From contig CAIOHR010000424.1 of the NCBI GenBank assembly GCA_903858115.1, forward strand, positions 1 through 64,000: a stretch of DNA of 64,000 nucleotides. The letters are read 5' to 3'. Shown here in pieces: positions 35,001 to 43,914 of the stretch (position 1 is its first letter; each line of letters starts with the position of its first letter). This DNA is from an uncultured Pirellula sp. (GTDB lineage Bacteria > Planctomycetota > Planctomycetia > Pirellulales > Pirellulaceae). The notes beneath the pieces were generated by a model. It had not been told where the DNA came from and made no database searches. It was given only the letters and a program-made list of their open reading frames with translations. A program made the translations under genes and the position numbers.

Positions 35001-36716
35001 GTCGCTGTCAACCAGACTGCGTCTACCGACGAAGATACCCAGCTTGTGATTCCGGCCTCCTCGATTACAAGCAGTCTTAGTCGCGGGCCTGGTGAAGACG
35101 CCCAGACACTCACACTTTCGGTGGCACCGATCGCAGCGGCCCTAGGTACAGTTGCGGTTGTGAACGGAAACTTGGTCTACACCCCTGCAGTCGATTACTT
35201 TGGACCCGTCGCAATCACTTACACGGTAACAGACAACGGTACGACGAATGGTTTGGCTGCACCACTTAGTTCTTCTGCTACCTTGCAGGTGACAGTGAAT
35301 CCAATCAACGATGCCCCTGTGGCCGTGGCGGATGCATTCACAACCGCCGAAGACGAAGCGCTTACGATTTCGATCAGCTCGATCACAAGCAATGATAGAC
35401 CAGGTCCGGATAACGAAACATCACAAGGGATTAGCCTGGTTGCCTTGACAGGTTCCCTCGCAACGGCCGCGGGTGGATCAGTTGTACAGGTGGGTGGTAA
35501 TCTGATCTATACACCTTCCGCGAATTTCAACGGGACTGATACATTCACCTACGAAATTCAAGACGGTGGGTCGCCAGTTCTTCGAGCCACGGGAACAGTG
35601 ACGATTACGGTTACCGAAGTGAACGATGTTCCAGTGCCAACACCTGTAACAAGGAGCATCTTTGCAAGCGTTCCTACGACGTTTGACATCACAACAGATT
35701 TGGCCTCCATGCCAAAGGGGCCCGCGAACGAAAGTGGACAAACGCTTCGCATTGTCCCTGGAAGTCAACTGATCAATACGACCCCGAATGGTAACGTCAC
35801 AGCGACGTTAAACGCAAACGGGACCGTCACCTTCTTCGCACCGCTCAATACGAATGGACGTCAAACGTTCTCGTATCAGATCGAAGATAATGGAACGACC
35901 AATGGACAACTGGATCGTAAAGGTGCTGTAGGCATCTTCCACGTGGATGTTTTGCCTTTCATTCCTAGCGACTTCCGAGGCGTTGTTTATGTCGACGACA
36001 ACTTGAATGGTGTCCTAGATGGTACAGAGCTTCGAATTGCGGGTGCCGATGTAACCCTGACCATTCCAGCCGATCCGAACACGCCGGGTTCTCAACCAAC
36101 GCAGAGAAAAGCGGTAACCGATACGGCAGGCACTTATTTCTTTGATTTGTTACCACCAGGAGCGTATACGGTTACTTACGCTATTCCGATGCTAACAGAT
36201 GATCGACCTGATAACTTGAAGGGTGGATCTAATTCACTCTCCAGAACTATTGTCGCTCCCGGTGACGCACACTTCGAAGCGAATTTTGCAGTACAGGGCA
36301 TCAAGTCCTCCCAGATCAGTATCCTGGATAACATTTCGTGGAATTACATGATAGGCAGCGGCCGGACAGATCTTGTTCCCAAAGGCCTGTATGCAGCAAT
36401 TGGTGCGGATGGTAAATCCGAATGGACCATGGCTCGGGACACATTCAAGTCAGATACCTTCCATGAAGTGGTTTTGAGCGACGACGGGACTAGAGCCTAT
36501 TTGACCGCCGTGCGTGGATCTGAGGTTTACACCGCAACGCTCAATCGTGGACAATTTTTCTCGGTTCCGGATAGTGCCGGTAACAAACTCGTTCGAATCC
36601 TTGCATCGAAGGAAGAGCTAACCTGGCAACGTGTTAGCATGGCTGCACCTCCTGTAACGATTGCCTCACGTCGTTATCTCGATGCCGTGGACGAATATTT
36701 CGCATCCGAAGGTTAA
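32064..36716 (+). CDS. Large surface protein: dockerin, tandem Ig-like repeats, SdrD B-like domain
   Basis: A 1550-residue secreted protein. It starts with a basic region and the motif RGLLMESLEKRELMASD, a variant of the LxxExLExRxLLA start seen on many planctomycete surface proteins. A dockerin type I-like pair follows: MDVNRDSRISALDALVVIN and IDVDGDSHLSPLDALSVIN, both calcium-loop helices, which could bind cohesin or calcium. From about residue 510 to 1300 there are at least seven tandem cadherin-/Ig-like repeats (signature VNDAPVxxxxxFSVxED, then ...FTYxxxDNG). Near residue 1310 an SdrD B-like unit appears (FRGVVYVDDNLNGVLDGTE...GTYFFDLLPPGAYTVTY). The C-terminus is unlike the repeats. The role is probably adhesion or a cell-envelope scaffold. 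Confidence 0.85.
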   Translation: MTVSPNRRPRSQAIRGVSKRAGKNSLLRGLLMESLEKRELMASDFTNPFYPMDVNRDSRISALDALVVINRLNKDGAIPLEGLGSNPLGTDMIDVDGDSHLSPLDALSVINYINSGRAEGELSPVAGLRYRFFRANADGTIGAELADVISGNNQPDVEVNVGERLIVRTEITDLRSIANNTGTPVGVFAGYHDLNYSNDPTDPSNNGDLTAERLRFQWGEFNRLTFDPTVNGGSVTLRYDSASGEVRRATITPALNGSGTAINAANTIPRIRTALEGIFGTGNVGVFSADVVNPSNADFRISFTGSRSRTDIFPEGFIESDTLTTRTPVTTKVTLVTQVAPNPATDKVVTRAGLNHNINNGLDLDGNQKPRFTSGPEGTLLGVGTTKTTLRSIGGFVNLTSNQTEDVATSYLGVVDSLFQASVAGFVRLDGTISPLGGVEGNAVSTGIALLGAQNRYLVASEVVLPTASIRIMDQLSARPATFFVNEDSGQSTQNLSSNWTDRSAATSRGIVSVTQPAGGTVTFEPNGSIVRFTPNPDFNGNAVFTYVLRNNLGIEATGLVTFTVASVNDAPNVVGTSFSVAEDLGPVAIAPNSIFNPGPADESSQTLVLAIVQGPTATQGTASINNGTGSLEFTPALNFFGPVVIQVRGTDNGSPAASTVATITINVTPVNDAPVVLSSQFSVQEDGTLTVTPSQIFAPGPENESSQTVTLSLAQPVPAGVSINAAGAIVITPPANSFAPITFGVTGTDNGTNPDNLSASTIATITVTPVNDGPDAVNDNLSVVGINAPQTLNVLSNDSPGPGEELIDTIRVTSITEPRDSVTNNIIGTLAIGPNGANVVYTPPGDVFDRTIRFSYTITDGGGLTDSATVSVYVAPPARPYALDDSFTVAEDSSATTMDVLLNDFANEGSGKTLVSIGTIAGSQGTLTQQGNVVSFRPAADFFGQVTFTYVMSSGTPEPGSRLQATATVLVTEVNDPPVAVNQTASTDEDTQLVIPASSITSSLSRGPGEDAQTLTLSVAPIAAALGTVAVVNGNLVYTPAVDYFGPVAITYTVTDNGTTNGLAAPLSSSATLQVTVNPINDAPVAVADAFTTAEDEALTISISSITSNDRPGPDNETSQGISLVALTGSLATAAGGSVVQVGGNLIYTPSANFNGTDTFTYEIQDGGSPVLRATGTVTITVTEVNDVPVPTPVTRSIFASVPTTFDITTDLASMPKGPANESGQTLRIVPGSQLINTTPNGNVTATLNANGTVTFFAPLNTNGRQTFSYQIEDNGTTNGQLDRKGAVGIFHVDVLPFIPSDFRGVVYVDDNLNGVLDGTELRIAGADVTLTIPADPNTPGSQPTQRKAVTDTAGTYFFDLLPPGAYTVTYAIPMLTDDRPDNLKGGSNSLSRTIVAPGDAHFEANFAVQGIKSSQISILDNISWNYMIGSGRTDLVPKGLYAAIGADGKSEWTMARDTFKSDTFHEVVLSDDGTRAYLTAVRGSEVYTATLNRGQFFSVPDSAGNKLVRILASKEELTWQRVSMAAPPVTIASRRYLDAVDEYFASEG

Positions 36717-36730
36717 GCATAACCATGTAG

Positions 36731-36752
36731 ACGAGTCTCTCACGAGACTCGT
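36731..36752 (+). terminator. Hairpin after the surface-protein gene
   Basis: A 9-bp perfect stem with a 4-nt loop (acgagtctc-tcac-gagactcgt) 14 bp after the stop codon. It has no T-run of its own and may support the stronger terminator 17 bp downstream. Confidence 0.55.
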
Positions 36753-36768
36753 TGTAAATGTCGTTTCC

Positions 36769-36799
36769 AAAAAAGCGGGGCCAGAAGCCCCGCTTTTTT
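36769..36799 (+). terminator. Rho-independent terminator
   Basis: Stem gcggggc / gccccgc (36775-36781 and 36787-36793) with a 5-nt loop, flanked by A6 on the left and T6 on the right. This is a bidirectional-type intrinsic terminator closing the surface-protein transcript. Confidence 0.9.
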
Positions 36800-37025
36800 C
36801 TTGTGCGGGACGATTTGACGGACCGATCCCTTCCATCTGCTACAACTCCTCCCATCGCCATGATTCCTTCGTTTCATCTATGCGGACTGGATTTGCGTCT
36901 GGATTTCCGAAGTGCGCGTTAGACATTTGGATTCATGCGCAGGAAACAACTAAACTCAGGGACTGGCAAGTCCATGAGTCGGGCGGTTCCTCTTTTCATC
37001 TCGCATTGCAGTTGTAAACAATTCT

Positions 37026-38432
37026 ATGAGTTCACTACGTATCTGTTGTATTGGTGCAGGTTACGTCGGCGGTCCAACAATGGCAATGATCGCAAAACAA
37101 TGCCCCGATATTTCTGTGCATGTCGTAGATTTGAATCAAGCCAGAGTCGATCGCTGGAATTCAGACGATTTACCCGTTTACGAACCAGGTCTCTACGAAG
37201 TGGTTCAAGAAGCTCGCGGTCGCAACCTAACGTTTTCAACGAACGTTCGCGACGCGATTCGTGAATCTGACATTATCTTCATCGCCGTCAATACTCCCAC
37301 GAAGTCATTTGGCGTCGGAGCGGGACGTGCGGCCAATCTGGAGTTCATCGAGAAATGTGCGAGAACGATCGCCGAATGCTCCTCAGGCCACAAGGTGGTG
37401 GTAGAGAAGTCCACTTTGCCTGTACGTACTGCCGAAGCCGTCAAGCGGATTCTGGAAAGCTCCGGAAACGGTGCGACTTTCGATGTGCTCAGCAATCCAG
37501 AGTTTTTGGCGGAAGGAACCGCAGTTCAGGATCTACTTCATCCAGATCGTGTGCTGATCGGTGGTGAATCCGCTAACGCTGTTGAGAAACTTGCAGCTGT
37601 CTACGCACGATGGATTCCACGCGATCGAATATTGACAACAAATCTGTGGAGCAGTGAATTATCAAAGTTAACCGCAAACGCATTTCTTGCCCAACGAGTC
37701 TCCTCCATCAACGCAATCTCTGCATTATGCGAAGCAACCGGGGCTGATGTCGACGAAGTAGCAAAAGCGATTGGAACAGACTCGCGAATTGGGCCGAAGT
37801 TCCTCAAAGCATCGGTCGGGTTCGGAGGCTCATGCTTCCAAAAAGACATTCTCAACCTGGTTTATCTTTGCGAGCATTTTGGTCTCCGAGAGGTCGCCGA
37901 GTATTGGGAGCAAGTAGTGAAGATGAATGACTACCAAAAACGCCGTTTTTCGACGCGTATGGTGCGAACTATGTTCAATACCGTTTCCGATAAACGAATT
38001 GCTGTCCTTGGGTTTGCATTCAAAAAAGATACGAACGACACTCGAGAATCGGCCTCGATTCATGTTTGTCGAGATCTGCTCGAAGAACGGGCCAAAATCG
38101 CCATTTACGACCCCCGCGTTCCGGAGTCGCAAATTCGAGATGAACTTCGGCAGAGTTTTGCCGATGCTATGGGAGGGATTTCGGAGCAACATTCGCGTCT
38201 CATCGAAACAAACGTCACCGTTCACGCATCCCTTTATGAAGCGACTGAAAAATCTCATGCTGTCGCGGTCCTTACCGAATGGGATGAGTTCCGAAATTTC
38301 GATGCCAAGCGTGTGCTTCAGTCCATGTTTCGGCCTGCCTTTATTTTTGATGGGAGGAACATAATCGACCGAAAACGGCTTACCGAAACAGGTTTCGAAG
38401 TCCATAGCATCGGCAGGGCCTCGTCGGTCTAG
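37026..38432 (+). CDS. ugd: UDP-glucose 6-dehydrogenase
   Basis: Converts UDP-glucose to UDP-glucuronate with two NAD. The 468-residue product has the N-terminal Rossmann motif GAGYVGGPT, an [11 protein letters not shown] loop, and a catalytic Cys270 in FGGSCFQKD. The C-terminal domain has [18 protein letters not shown], which gives the usual UDP-binding segment. The length and eukaryote-like TPTK...G insert resemble animal and planctomycete UGDH. UDP-glucuronate feeds envelope polysaccharide synthesis. The gene stands alone. Confidence 0.95.
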   Translation: MSSLRICCIGAGYVGGPTMAMIAKQCPDISVHVVDLNQARVDRWNSDDLPVYEPGLYEVVQEARGRNLTFSTNVRDAIRESDIIFIAVNTPTKSFGVGAGRAANLEFIEKCARTIAECSSGHKVVVEKSTLPVRTAEAVKRILESSGNGATFDVLSNPEFLAEGTAVQDLLHPDRVLIGGESANAVEKLAAVYARWIPRDRILTTNLWSSELSKLTANAFLAQRVSSINAISALCEATGADVDEVAKAIGTDSRIGPKFLKASVGFGGSCFQKDILNLVYLCEHFGLREVAEYWEQVVKMNDYQKRRFSTRMVRTMFNTVSDKRIAVLGFAFKKDTNDTRESASIHVCRDLLEERAKIAIYDPRVPESQIRDELRQSFADAMGGISEQHSRLIETNVTVHASLYEATEKSHAVAVLTEWDEFRNFDAKRVLQSMFRPAFIFDGRNIIDRKRLTETGFEVHSIGRASSV

Positions 38433-38622
38433 GGGCCGCTTCGAAACTGAACGGTACGAGATGCCAATACCCGACTCGGTTTGGTTAGATTCTCAGACAA
38501 AGGCCGCCATTCAGACAATAGCCAGCCATTCGCCTTGGACAAACCTGATGCAACTCCGCTATACTGAACAGAGGTGTTGCGAACACGAAAGAGAGTGATT
38601 CCTGGAAAAGTGCTGATACGCC

Positions 38623-39558
38623 ATGAACAACTGTCAGCAAAAAAAACGATTCTCGCTAGCTCCATGGATTTCATTCCTTGTTAGCTTCTCCATCCATATG
38701 GCGATTGGAATCGCAATGGCAGCCTTGCTAATCGGTGGCGGGAGAGGTGTCACAAAACTCGAAATTGCAGGTGCTATGAATGAATACACCGATGCGAATG
38801 ACTTGCTGGATATCCTACAAATAGAGCATTCGGAAGACTCCACGAATGAGTCCGAATCACCAACCATCAATTTGGCCCTAGAAGCCATCGATGTAGACGT
38901 GCCCCAGTCCACGCCGAGCACCAGCGACGATTCAACCAGCTATGCGAGACTTGCCTCTCAAATCGATGCCTTGGGTGATGGCCCCGGAGGTGGAACTGAT
39001 GGTCAACTGACCAAGGCGACTTTCTTCGGTGCAGAAGCTTATGGTAACCGATTTGTTTTCGTGATCGACTCGTCTCGATCCATGATTGGTCCACGATGGG
39101 AAGCTCTCTGTTATGAACTGGAACAAGCGATTCGATCCCTCTCACTAGATCAAGAGTTTTTTGTTATCAGCTTCGATAGCGAGGCTCATCCCATGTTTGG
39201 TGCTGCACCACCCAAAGGAAAGTTTTTAGCTCCAGATCCGAAGTCGATTCGACGCATTCGAAATTGGCTTCGAAGTATTGAACTAGGACGGAACACATAC
39301 CCGTCGTCATCCATGATGATGGCGTTGAGTCTCAAGCCGGATGCCATCTTCCTTTTGTCTGACGGTGAGATTCGAGATTCCACGTTAACGGATTTGCGAC
39401 AAGTCAATAGTCCAGAAGTCAGAGCATCGCGGTATTTTAAGGCGATCCCCGTTCATACTGTTTTGTTGCACAGCGAGATAGGCTATCAAACCCTCGAGCA
39501 AATCGCTGCAGACAATCACGGAACCTTTACGCCTGTACCATTTAGTAGCTCCCGGTAA
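38623..39558 (+). CDS. Membrane-anchored VWA-domain protein
   Basis: A 311-residue protein. One N-terminal transmembrane helix ([25 protein letters not shown]) is followed by an acidic linker and a von Willebrand A domain. The MIDAS motif DSSRS is at residues 149-153, with downstream Asp-containing loops LLSDGEIRD and [17 protein letters not shown]. It sits 4 bp before a terpenoid-cyclase-like secreted protein and probably forms one transcript with it. It likely mediates protein interaction in the periplasm. Confidence 0.85.
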   Translation: MNNCQQKKRFSLAPWISFLVSFSIHMAIGIAMAALLIGGGRGVTKLEIAGAMNEYTDANDLLDILQIEHSEDSTNESESPTINLALEAIDVDVPQSTPSTSDDSTSYARLASQIDALGDGPGGGTDGQLTKATFFGAEAYGNRFVFVIDSSRSMIGPRWEALCYELEQAIRSLSLDQEFFVISFDSEAHPMFGAAPPKGKFLAPDPKSIRRIRNWLRSIELGRNTYPSSSMMMALSLKPDAIFLLSDGEIRDSTLTDLRQVNSPEVRASRYFKAIPVHTVLLHSEIGYQTLEQIAADNHGTFTPVPFSSSR

Positions 39559-39562
39559 GAAC

Positions 39563-40648
39563 ATGGTAAGGTGTGTAGCTTTATTTCTATCGGCTTACTG
39601 TTTACTTTTCCTCTTTTTGAAAACGAGTGATGCACAATCGGTCAGCTCTCGAACAACGCGCGATGAAGTAGATAATGCCGTCGAACAGGGAGTCTCTTTT
39701 CTTCTGACTCAGCAAAAGAAAAGTGGTGTTATCGTGGACCGTGGTCATGATAACGCGATGACAGCGATCGCGATTATGGCCCTGGCATCCGTTGGACATC
39801 AGCCGGTGGATCCTACACCAGAGGGAGAAGCCATGCGCGGTGGGCTGCGATTTATCTTGAACAGTGATCGCCAAGACAAATCAGGCTATTTTGGAGCTAG
39901 CGATGGGTCGCGAATGTACGGGCATGGCATTGTAACTCTCATGCTAACCGAGATGCTTGGTATGGGTGTGGACGAGTCTATGGAAACCCTGATTCACGAT
40001 CGATGTCAGCATGCTGTCGACTTGATCGTTCGAAGCCAGAGAGTAAAAAAACCACCCTATGCCAAGGGGGGGTGGAGATACACTCCCGACGCAGCAGACA
40101 GCGATTTGTCCATTTCGGTTTGGCAAGTCATGGCGCTTCGAAGTGCCAAGAACGACGGACTGGAAGTCCCCTCGTCGACGATTGATGATGCGATTGAGTA
40201 CTTGGTACGGTCCTTTACCTCCCCAGTGGGTGTCAACCGAAAGCCACGCGTCCGAAAGAATGGTTTTTCCTACGAGGCGAACAACGATAACCCGACGTTC
40301 GCCATGACTGCCGCGGGGCTACTCGCCATGCAAGTCTGTGGAGTTTACGACTCGGAAATCGTGGTAGGTGCCACCGAATGGTTGCTGGATCACCCACCGA
40401 AATGGGAGGATCGGTTTGTGCTTTACGGAATCTACTACTACTCACAAGGAATGCACCAACGCGGCGGCAAGGAAGCGGAACATGCGGAGAACGTAGTCAA
40501 AAAGATATTGCTAGAGAAACAGCAATCCGATGGATCATGGATTTCGTCTGGAGGCGAGGAACAGAACGCAGGTAAAGTGTACTGCACATCGCTTGCCATC
40601 CTCAGCTTGTCCGTGAAGTACCACTACTTGCCGATTTACCAGCGGTAA
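39563..40648 (+). CDS. Secreted terpenoid-cyclase/prenyltransferase-repeat protein
   Basis: A 361-residue protein with a signal peptide ([22 protein letters not shown]) and an alpha/alpha-barrel of the squalene-oxidase/prenyltransferase repeat type. It shows QW-like repeats: [78 protein letters not shown] and [12 protein letters not shown]. No DxDD catalytic motif stands out, so it is probably not an active cyclase. It is paired with the VWA gene upstream, an arrangement frequent in planctomycetes. Confidence 0.82.
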   Translation: MVRCVALFLSAYCLLFLFLKTSDAQSVSSRTTRDEVDNAVEQGVSFLLTQQKKSGVIVDRGHDNAMTAIAIMALASVGHQPVDPTPEGEAMRGGLRFILNSDRQDKSGYFGASDGSRMYGHGIVTLMLTEMLGMGVDESMETLIHDRCQHAVDLIVRSQRVKKPPYAKGGWRYTPDAADSDLSISVWQVMALRSAKNDGLEVPSSTIDDAIEYLVRSFTSPVGVNRKPRVRKNGFSYEANNDNPTFAMTAAGLLAMQVCGVYDSEIVVGATEWLLDHPPKWEDRFVLYGIYYYSQGMHQRGGKEAEHAENVVKKILLEKQQSDGSWISSGGEEQNAGKVYCTSLAILSLSVKYHYLPIYQR

Positions 40649-40706
40649 CGTGTCAGGATGACATTCAACAATGCTTTCTGTGCCTACATACAGTTTTTGT
40701 ATGGGA

Positions 40707-41171
40707 CTATTCGTCGGTGTTGGCTTGGCCTTTGATGGTGCGTTGAGCTACGTCCCATGCGGATTCCAAATGCTTCATGTAGTCGGCTGGCTGAAGTAAT
40801 CCATCGACTTCGCCTCGCATCTCGAGCAACCAACCTTCGCCATACTTGTCGACATTGATGATGGATGGATCCTCAAGCAAGCGATCATTGATGCAAATGA
40901 TTTCACCCACAATCGGCGCGTACATTCCACTCTCCGCCTTCTTGCTCTCGATATTGCCAAACTCTTGCCGATGCCCAAGTTTTGTGCCAGGGACACAGTC
41001 GAAGTCGATGAAGTAGATATCTTGCAGCAAACGAACCGCGTAAGCAGAGAATCCAAATCGATAAACTCCACCATCCCTCGGTAGAGCCCACATGTGATTC
41101 TTGACATACATCCGATCGGTGGGGAACTCGGCGACGAACTCCCCCATTGCAAAGGTGAGCAATTCGCTCAT
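40707..41171 (-). CDS. GcvH-like lipoyl-carrier protein
   Basis: A 154-residue protein of the glycine-cleavage H-protein fold. The lipoyl attachment Lys78 lies in FGNIESKKAESGMYAPIVGEI, matching the GcvH VESVKAAS site. The end DGLLQPADYMKHL is also GcvH-like. It overlaps the upstream radical SAM gene by ATGA (41168-41171). No gcvT, gcvP, lipA or lipB lies in the window, so it may not serve the glycine-cleavage system but may carry a lipoyl group for another reaction. The N-terminal part diverges from classical GcvH. Confidence 0.75.
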   Translation of the reverse strand: MSELLTFAMGEFVAEFPTDRMYVKNHMWALPRDGGVYRFGFSAYAVRLLQDIYFIDFDCVPGTKLGHRQEFGNIESKKAESGMYAPIVGEIICINDRLLEDPSIINVDKYGEGWLLEMRGEVDGLLQPADYMKHLESAWDVAQRTIKGQANTDE

Positions 41172-42493
41172 GTATAACGAACCCCTCTCAGGCTCTCCTC
41201 AAAGAACCGAGGCAGTAAACCGTCAACACACAACAGTCCATCCATTGTCAGCTCGATTCTAGCAACTCGACCATCATCGCCTTCGATCAAGTGCGCGAAC
41301 CCTTCACTCACCAAACCGTTCCACTCCGATTGCCATCGATCGACAATCGAGTCATCATACTTGGTGTCAAAGTAACCGACATCGAGGTAACCTTTCTTCA
41401 TTTGCAAGATCATCTCGCGAATGAGGCATTGCAGTGGCGACGGTTGATACGCTCGTCCCAGAGGCAATCGATTCTGCTCGAGCAAGGTACTGATGTACTG
41501 TTGGTACTCGGGTACGTTTTGATAATGAACTCCGGACAAATGACCAAAGCTTGCAAGCCCCGTCGCGAGCAGATCGGCCCCTCGCCATAGATTGTCGCGA
41601 TACGAGAAATTCACTTTGCTCGGGTCTTTGACGACCGTGTAGGCACTGCTAATCGAATAGCCCGCCGATTGAAACTCTTCAAACGCGAATCGCACCCAGT
41701 CACGTTTCGTTTGCCATGTCGCTACCGGTGACTCTTGCTTGGTTTCTAAAAGACCTTTGGAATAAACCGTGTTGAAAGGTAGCTCCATTTGGTAAATGGT
41801 CACGCTCTCCGGCGAAAGCTCTAACGTCCGCCGAACGTTCTCTCGCCAATTCTCCCACGTCTCGCCTACCATCCCCGAGATCAAATCGATGTTGACGTTA
41901 GGGAAGTTTGCTGCCTGAATCCACTCCCAAGCTCGATTGATCTCTTTCGACAAGTGGGCTCGACCATTCTCCTCAAGAATCGCGTCCGAGAAATTCTCAA
42001 CTCCCAGGCTCAATCTTGTGACCCCAAGCTCGCGCAATGCCTGGACCTTAGGCTCACTCAATGTGCCGGGTTCGCATTCGAACGTGACCTCCTCCGCTTG
42101 ATCCCAAGTGATGCTTCGATGCAGTCGTTCGAATAAAGAATGGAGCTGCTTGACACTTAAAAAGCTGGGGGTACCACCGCCGAAGTAGACGAATCGGATC
42201 GGCCGTCCGCCCATGGCTGGTTGTTGGGAAACTAGTTCAATTTCGCGAGAAAGAGCGGAAACATATCGCTCGATTTCATCAGCGTTGACATTAGTAAGTA
42301 CTTTGAAATAGCAAAACTTGCAGCGTTTCCGGCAGAACGGGATGTGCAGGTAGAGTCCCAGCGGCACTTGCCGTGGCGCAGCGGCCATCGCGTCCAAAAT
42401 CAGAGGGAGCGACTCGCTAGTCCATTGAGAATAAGGAGGATAATTGGAAATAAAGTAACTTCCAATCTCGGTCTTGGTTGCTTCAGTTGACAT
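41168..42493 (-). CDS. HemW/HemN-like radical SAM protein
   Basis: A 441-residue radical SAM enzyme with the cluster motif HIPFCRKRCKFCYFKVLTN (Cys-x3-Cys-x2-Cys), FVYFGGGTPSFL and TFECEPGT, and RLSLGVENF, INRAWEWIQ and NVNIDLISGM. The C-terminal HemN-like domain contains YQMELPFNTVYSK. It resembles oxygen-independent coproporphyrinogen oxidase and its HemW paralogues, which are hard to separate by sequence. It is translationally coupled to the GcvH-like gene. Confidence 0.85.
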   Translation of the reverse strand: MSTEATKTEIGSYFISNYPPYSQWTSESLPLILDAMAAAPRQVPLGLYLHIPFCRKRCKFCYFKVLTNVNADEIERYVSALSREIELVSQQPAMGGRPIRFVYFGGGTPSFLSVKQLHSLFERLHRSITWDQAEEVTFECEPGTLSEPKVQALRELGVTRLSLGVENFSDAILEENGRAHLSKEINRAWEWIQAANFPNVNIDLISGMVGETWENWRENVRRTLELSPESVTIYQMELPFNTVYSKGLLETKQESPVATWQTKRDWVRFAFEEFQSAGYSISSAYTVVKDPSKVNFSYRDNLWRGADLLATGLASFGHLSGVHYQNVPEYQQYISTLLEQNRLPLGRAYQPSPLQCLIREMILQMKKGYLDVGYFDTKYDDSIVDRWQSEWNGLVSEGFAHLIEGDDGRVARIELTMDGLLCVDGLLPRFFEESLRGVRYT

Positions 42494-42632
42494 CGTGAGT
42501 ACAAAGGTCAGGAGCGGTAGGTTGTTTCTCGACCCTAGTTTACCTTAGATCCTTCCCCTCGTCGCCTCAACGCAACATGAAATTCCCAAGCATTCGAGCA
42601 ATATACCCGATGAAAGCTGAGCGTATTCAGTA

Positions 42633-43895
42633 ATGCAACACGAGTGGGACGCAATCATTGTGGGTGGAGGTGCAGCCGGTCTGTGGGCGGCGGGTACCGC
42701 TGCGATGCGAGGACGCAAAGTCCTCGTCCTCGAGAAAAACAACAAGGCAGGGGTCAAGATCCTGATGTCAGGAGGAACGCGTTGCAATATCACCCATCAT
42801 TGCGACAGCCGAAAGATCGCCGAAGCTTTCGGGAAGCAAGGCAAAGTTCTGCTGTCTGTCCTCCATCGTCTTTCCCCGCAAGATGTAGTCAAAGAAATGG
42901 AAGCTCTCGGTGTCGCGACTAAGGTGGAGGACACCGGCAAAGTCTTCCCAGCAAGCGACCGAGCCATCGATGTCCGAGACGCGATCGTCAAGCGTCTGAG
43001 GGACGCCAATGCGCAACTTCAAACGGGCGCACCGGTTACCAACGTGCGTCTCAACGCGATGGGGGGATTCGACGTTCACGCATCGATTCACGAGCAACCG
43101 ATCGCACTCCACTGCAAATCGCTATTGCTCACAACAGGTGGACTCAGCTTCAGCGGTTGCGGAACGACCGGGGACGGGTATCCGTGGGCAGAAGCCTTTG
43201 GGCATACGATTACTCCATTGCGTCCTGCGTTGACACCCCTCCTTTCTAATCAAGCGTGGGTACAATCCCTGAGCGGTTTGACTCTCGATGACATCACGGT
43301 CACGGCCCGCCTCCAATCCGAAGGTGGCAAACTGCTGCCGATGGAACGAAGCGTTTCGCGTGGCGGGTTTTTGTGGACACACTTCGGTTGTAGCGGTCCA
43401 ACAGCCATGAACGTCTCTCGATGTTTTTCCGACGAAGTCTATGATGTGCAACGGTCATTGTCGATAGATCTACTACCCAACGAAACACGAGAGTCGTGTG
43501 AGCTGTGGCTTCAAGAAGCGACGAAGCAGTCGAACAAATCGATCACGAATCTGATCTCACAACGCATCCCCAAGAGAATTGCTCAAGTTCTAATGGAACA
43601 AATAGGTGCACCTGAAGATGTGCATGGCGCGGAGTTCTCGAAGAAGCATCGCAACATGCTTCTCGAACGACTCAAGAATCTTTCGATACCAATTCAAGGT
43701 ACCCGTGGTTATCCGAAAGCCGAAGTCACTGCCGGCGGTGTCGCTTTGGGGGAAGTGAACTTTCAAGACATGCAAAGCCGTAAACAGCCTGGTCTCTATT
43801 TTGCAGGAGAGATTCTGGATCTCGATGGACCTATTGGCGGCTACAACTTTCAAGCCGCTTGGAGCACTGGACATACCGCTGGGCTTGCTATCTGA
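42633..43895 (+). CDS. HI0933-family NAD(P)/FAD-dependent oxidoreductase
   Basis: A 420-residue flavoprotein of the HI0933/BaiN-like family. The FAD dinucleotide motif IIVGGGAAGLWAAG is followed by VLEKNNKAGVKILMSGGTRCNI, the family signature. The second half contains LLLTTGGLSFSGCGTTGDGYPWA and ends with GLYFAGEILDLDGPIGGYNFQAAWSTGHTAG. The reaction in most bacteria is not assigned. It stands alone. Confidence 0.9.
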   Translation: MQHEWDAIIVGGGAAGLWAAGTAAMRGRKVLVLEKNNKAGVKILMSGGTRCNITHHCDSRKIAEAFGKQGKVLLSVLHRLSPQDVVKEMEALGVATKVEDTGKVFPASDRAIDVRDAIVKRLRDANAQLQTGAPVTNVRLNAMGGFDVHASIHEQPIALHCKSLLLTTGGLSFSGCGTTGDGYPWAEAFGHTITPLRPALTPLLSNQAWVQSLSGLTLDDITVTARLQSEGGKLLPMERSVSRGGFLWTHFGCSGPTAMNVSRCFSDEVYDVQRSLSIDLLPNETRESCELWLQEATKQSNKSITNLISQRIPKRIAQVLMEQIGAPEDVHGAEFSKKHRNMLLERLKNLSIPIQGTRGYPKAEVTAGGVALGEVNFQDMQSRKQPGLYFAGEILDLDGPIGGYNFQAAWSTGHTAGLAI

Positions 43896-43914
43896 GTCCG
43901 GGGGCTTTGCGGCT

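Larger units (their letters stand above)
36717..37025. other. Intergenic region with terminators
   Basis: About 309 bp between the surface protein and ugd. The first 85 bp hold two hairpins listed separately. The rest shows no ORF with support and presumably carries the ugd promoter. Confidence 0.5.

Noticed and set aside
37830-38405. 191-codon minus-strand ORF inside ugd
   Set aside because: A shadow of the strongly supported UDP-glucose dehydrogenase frame.
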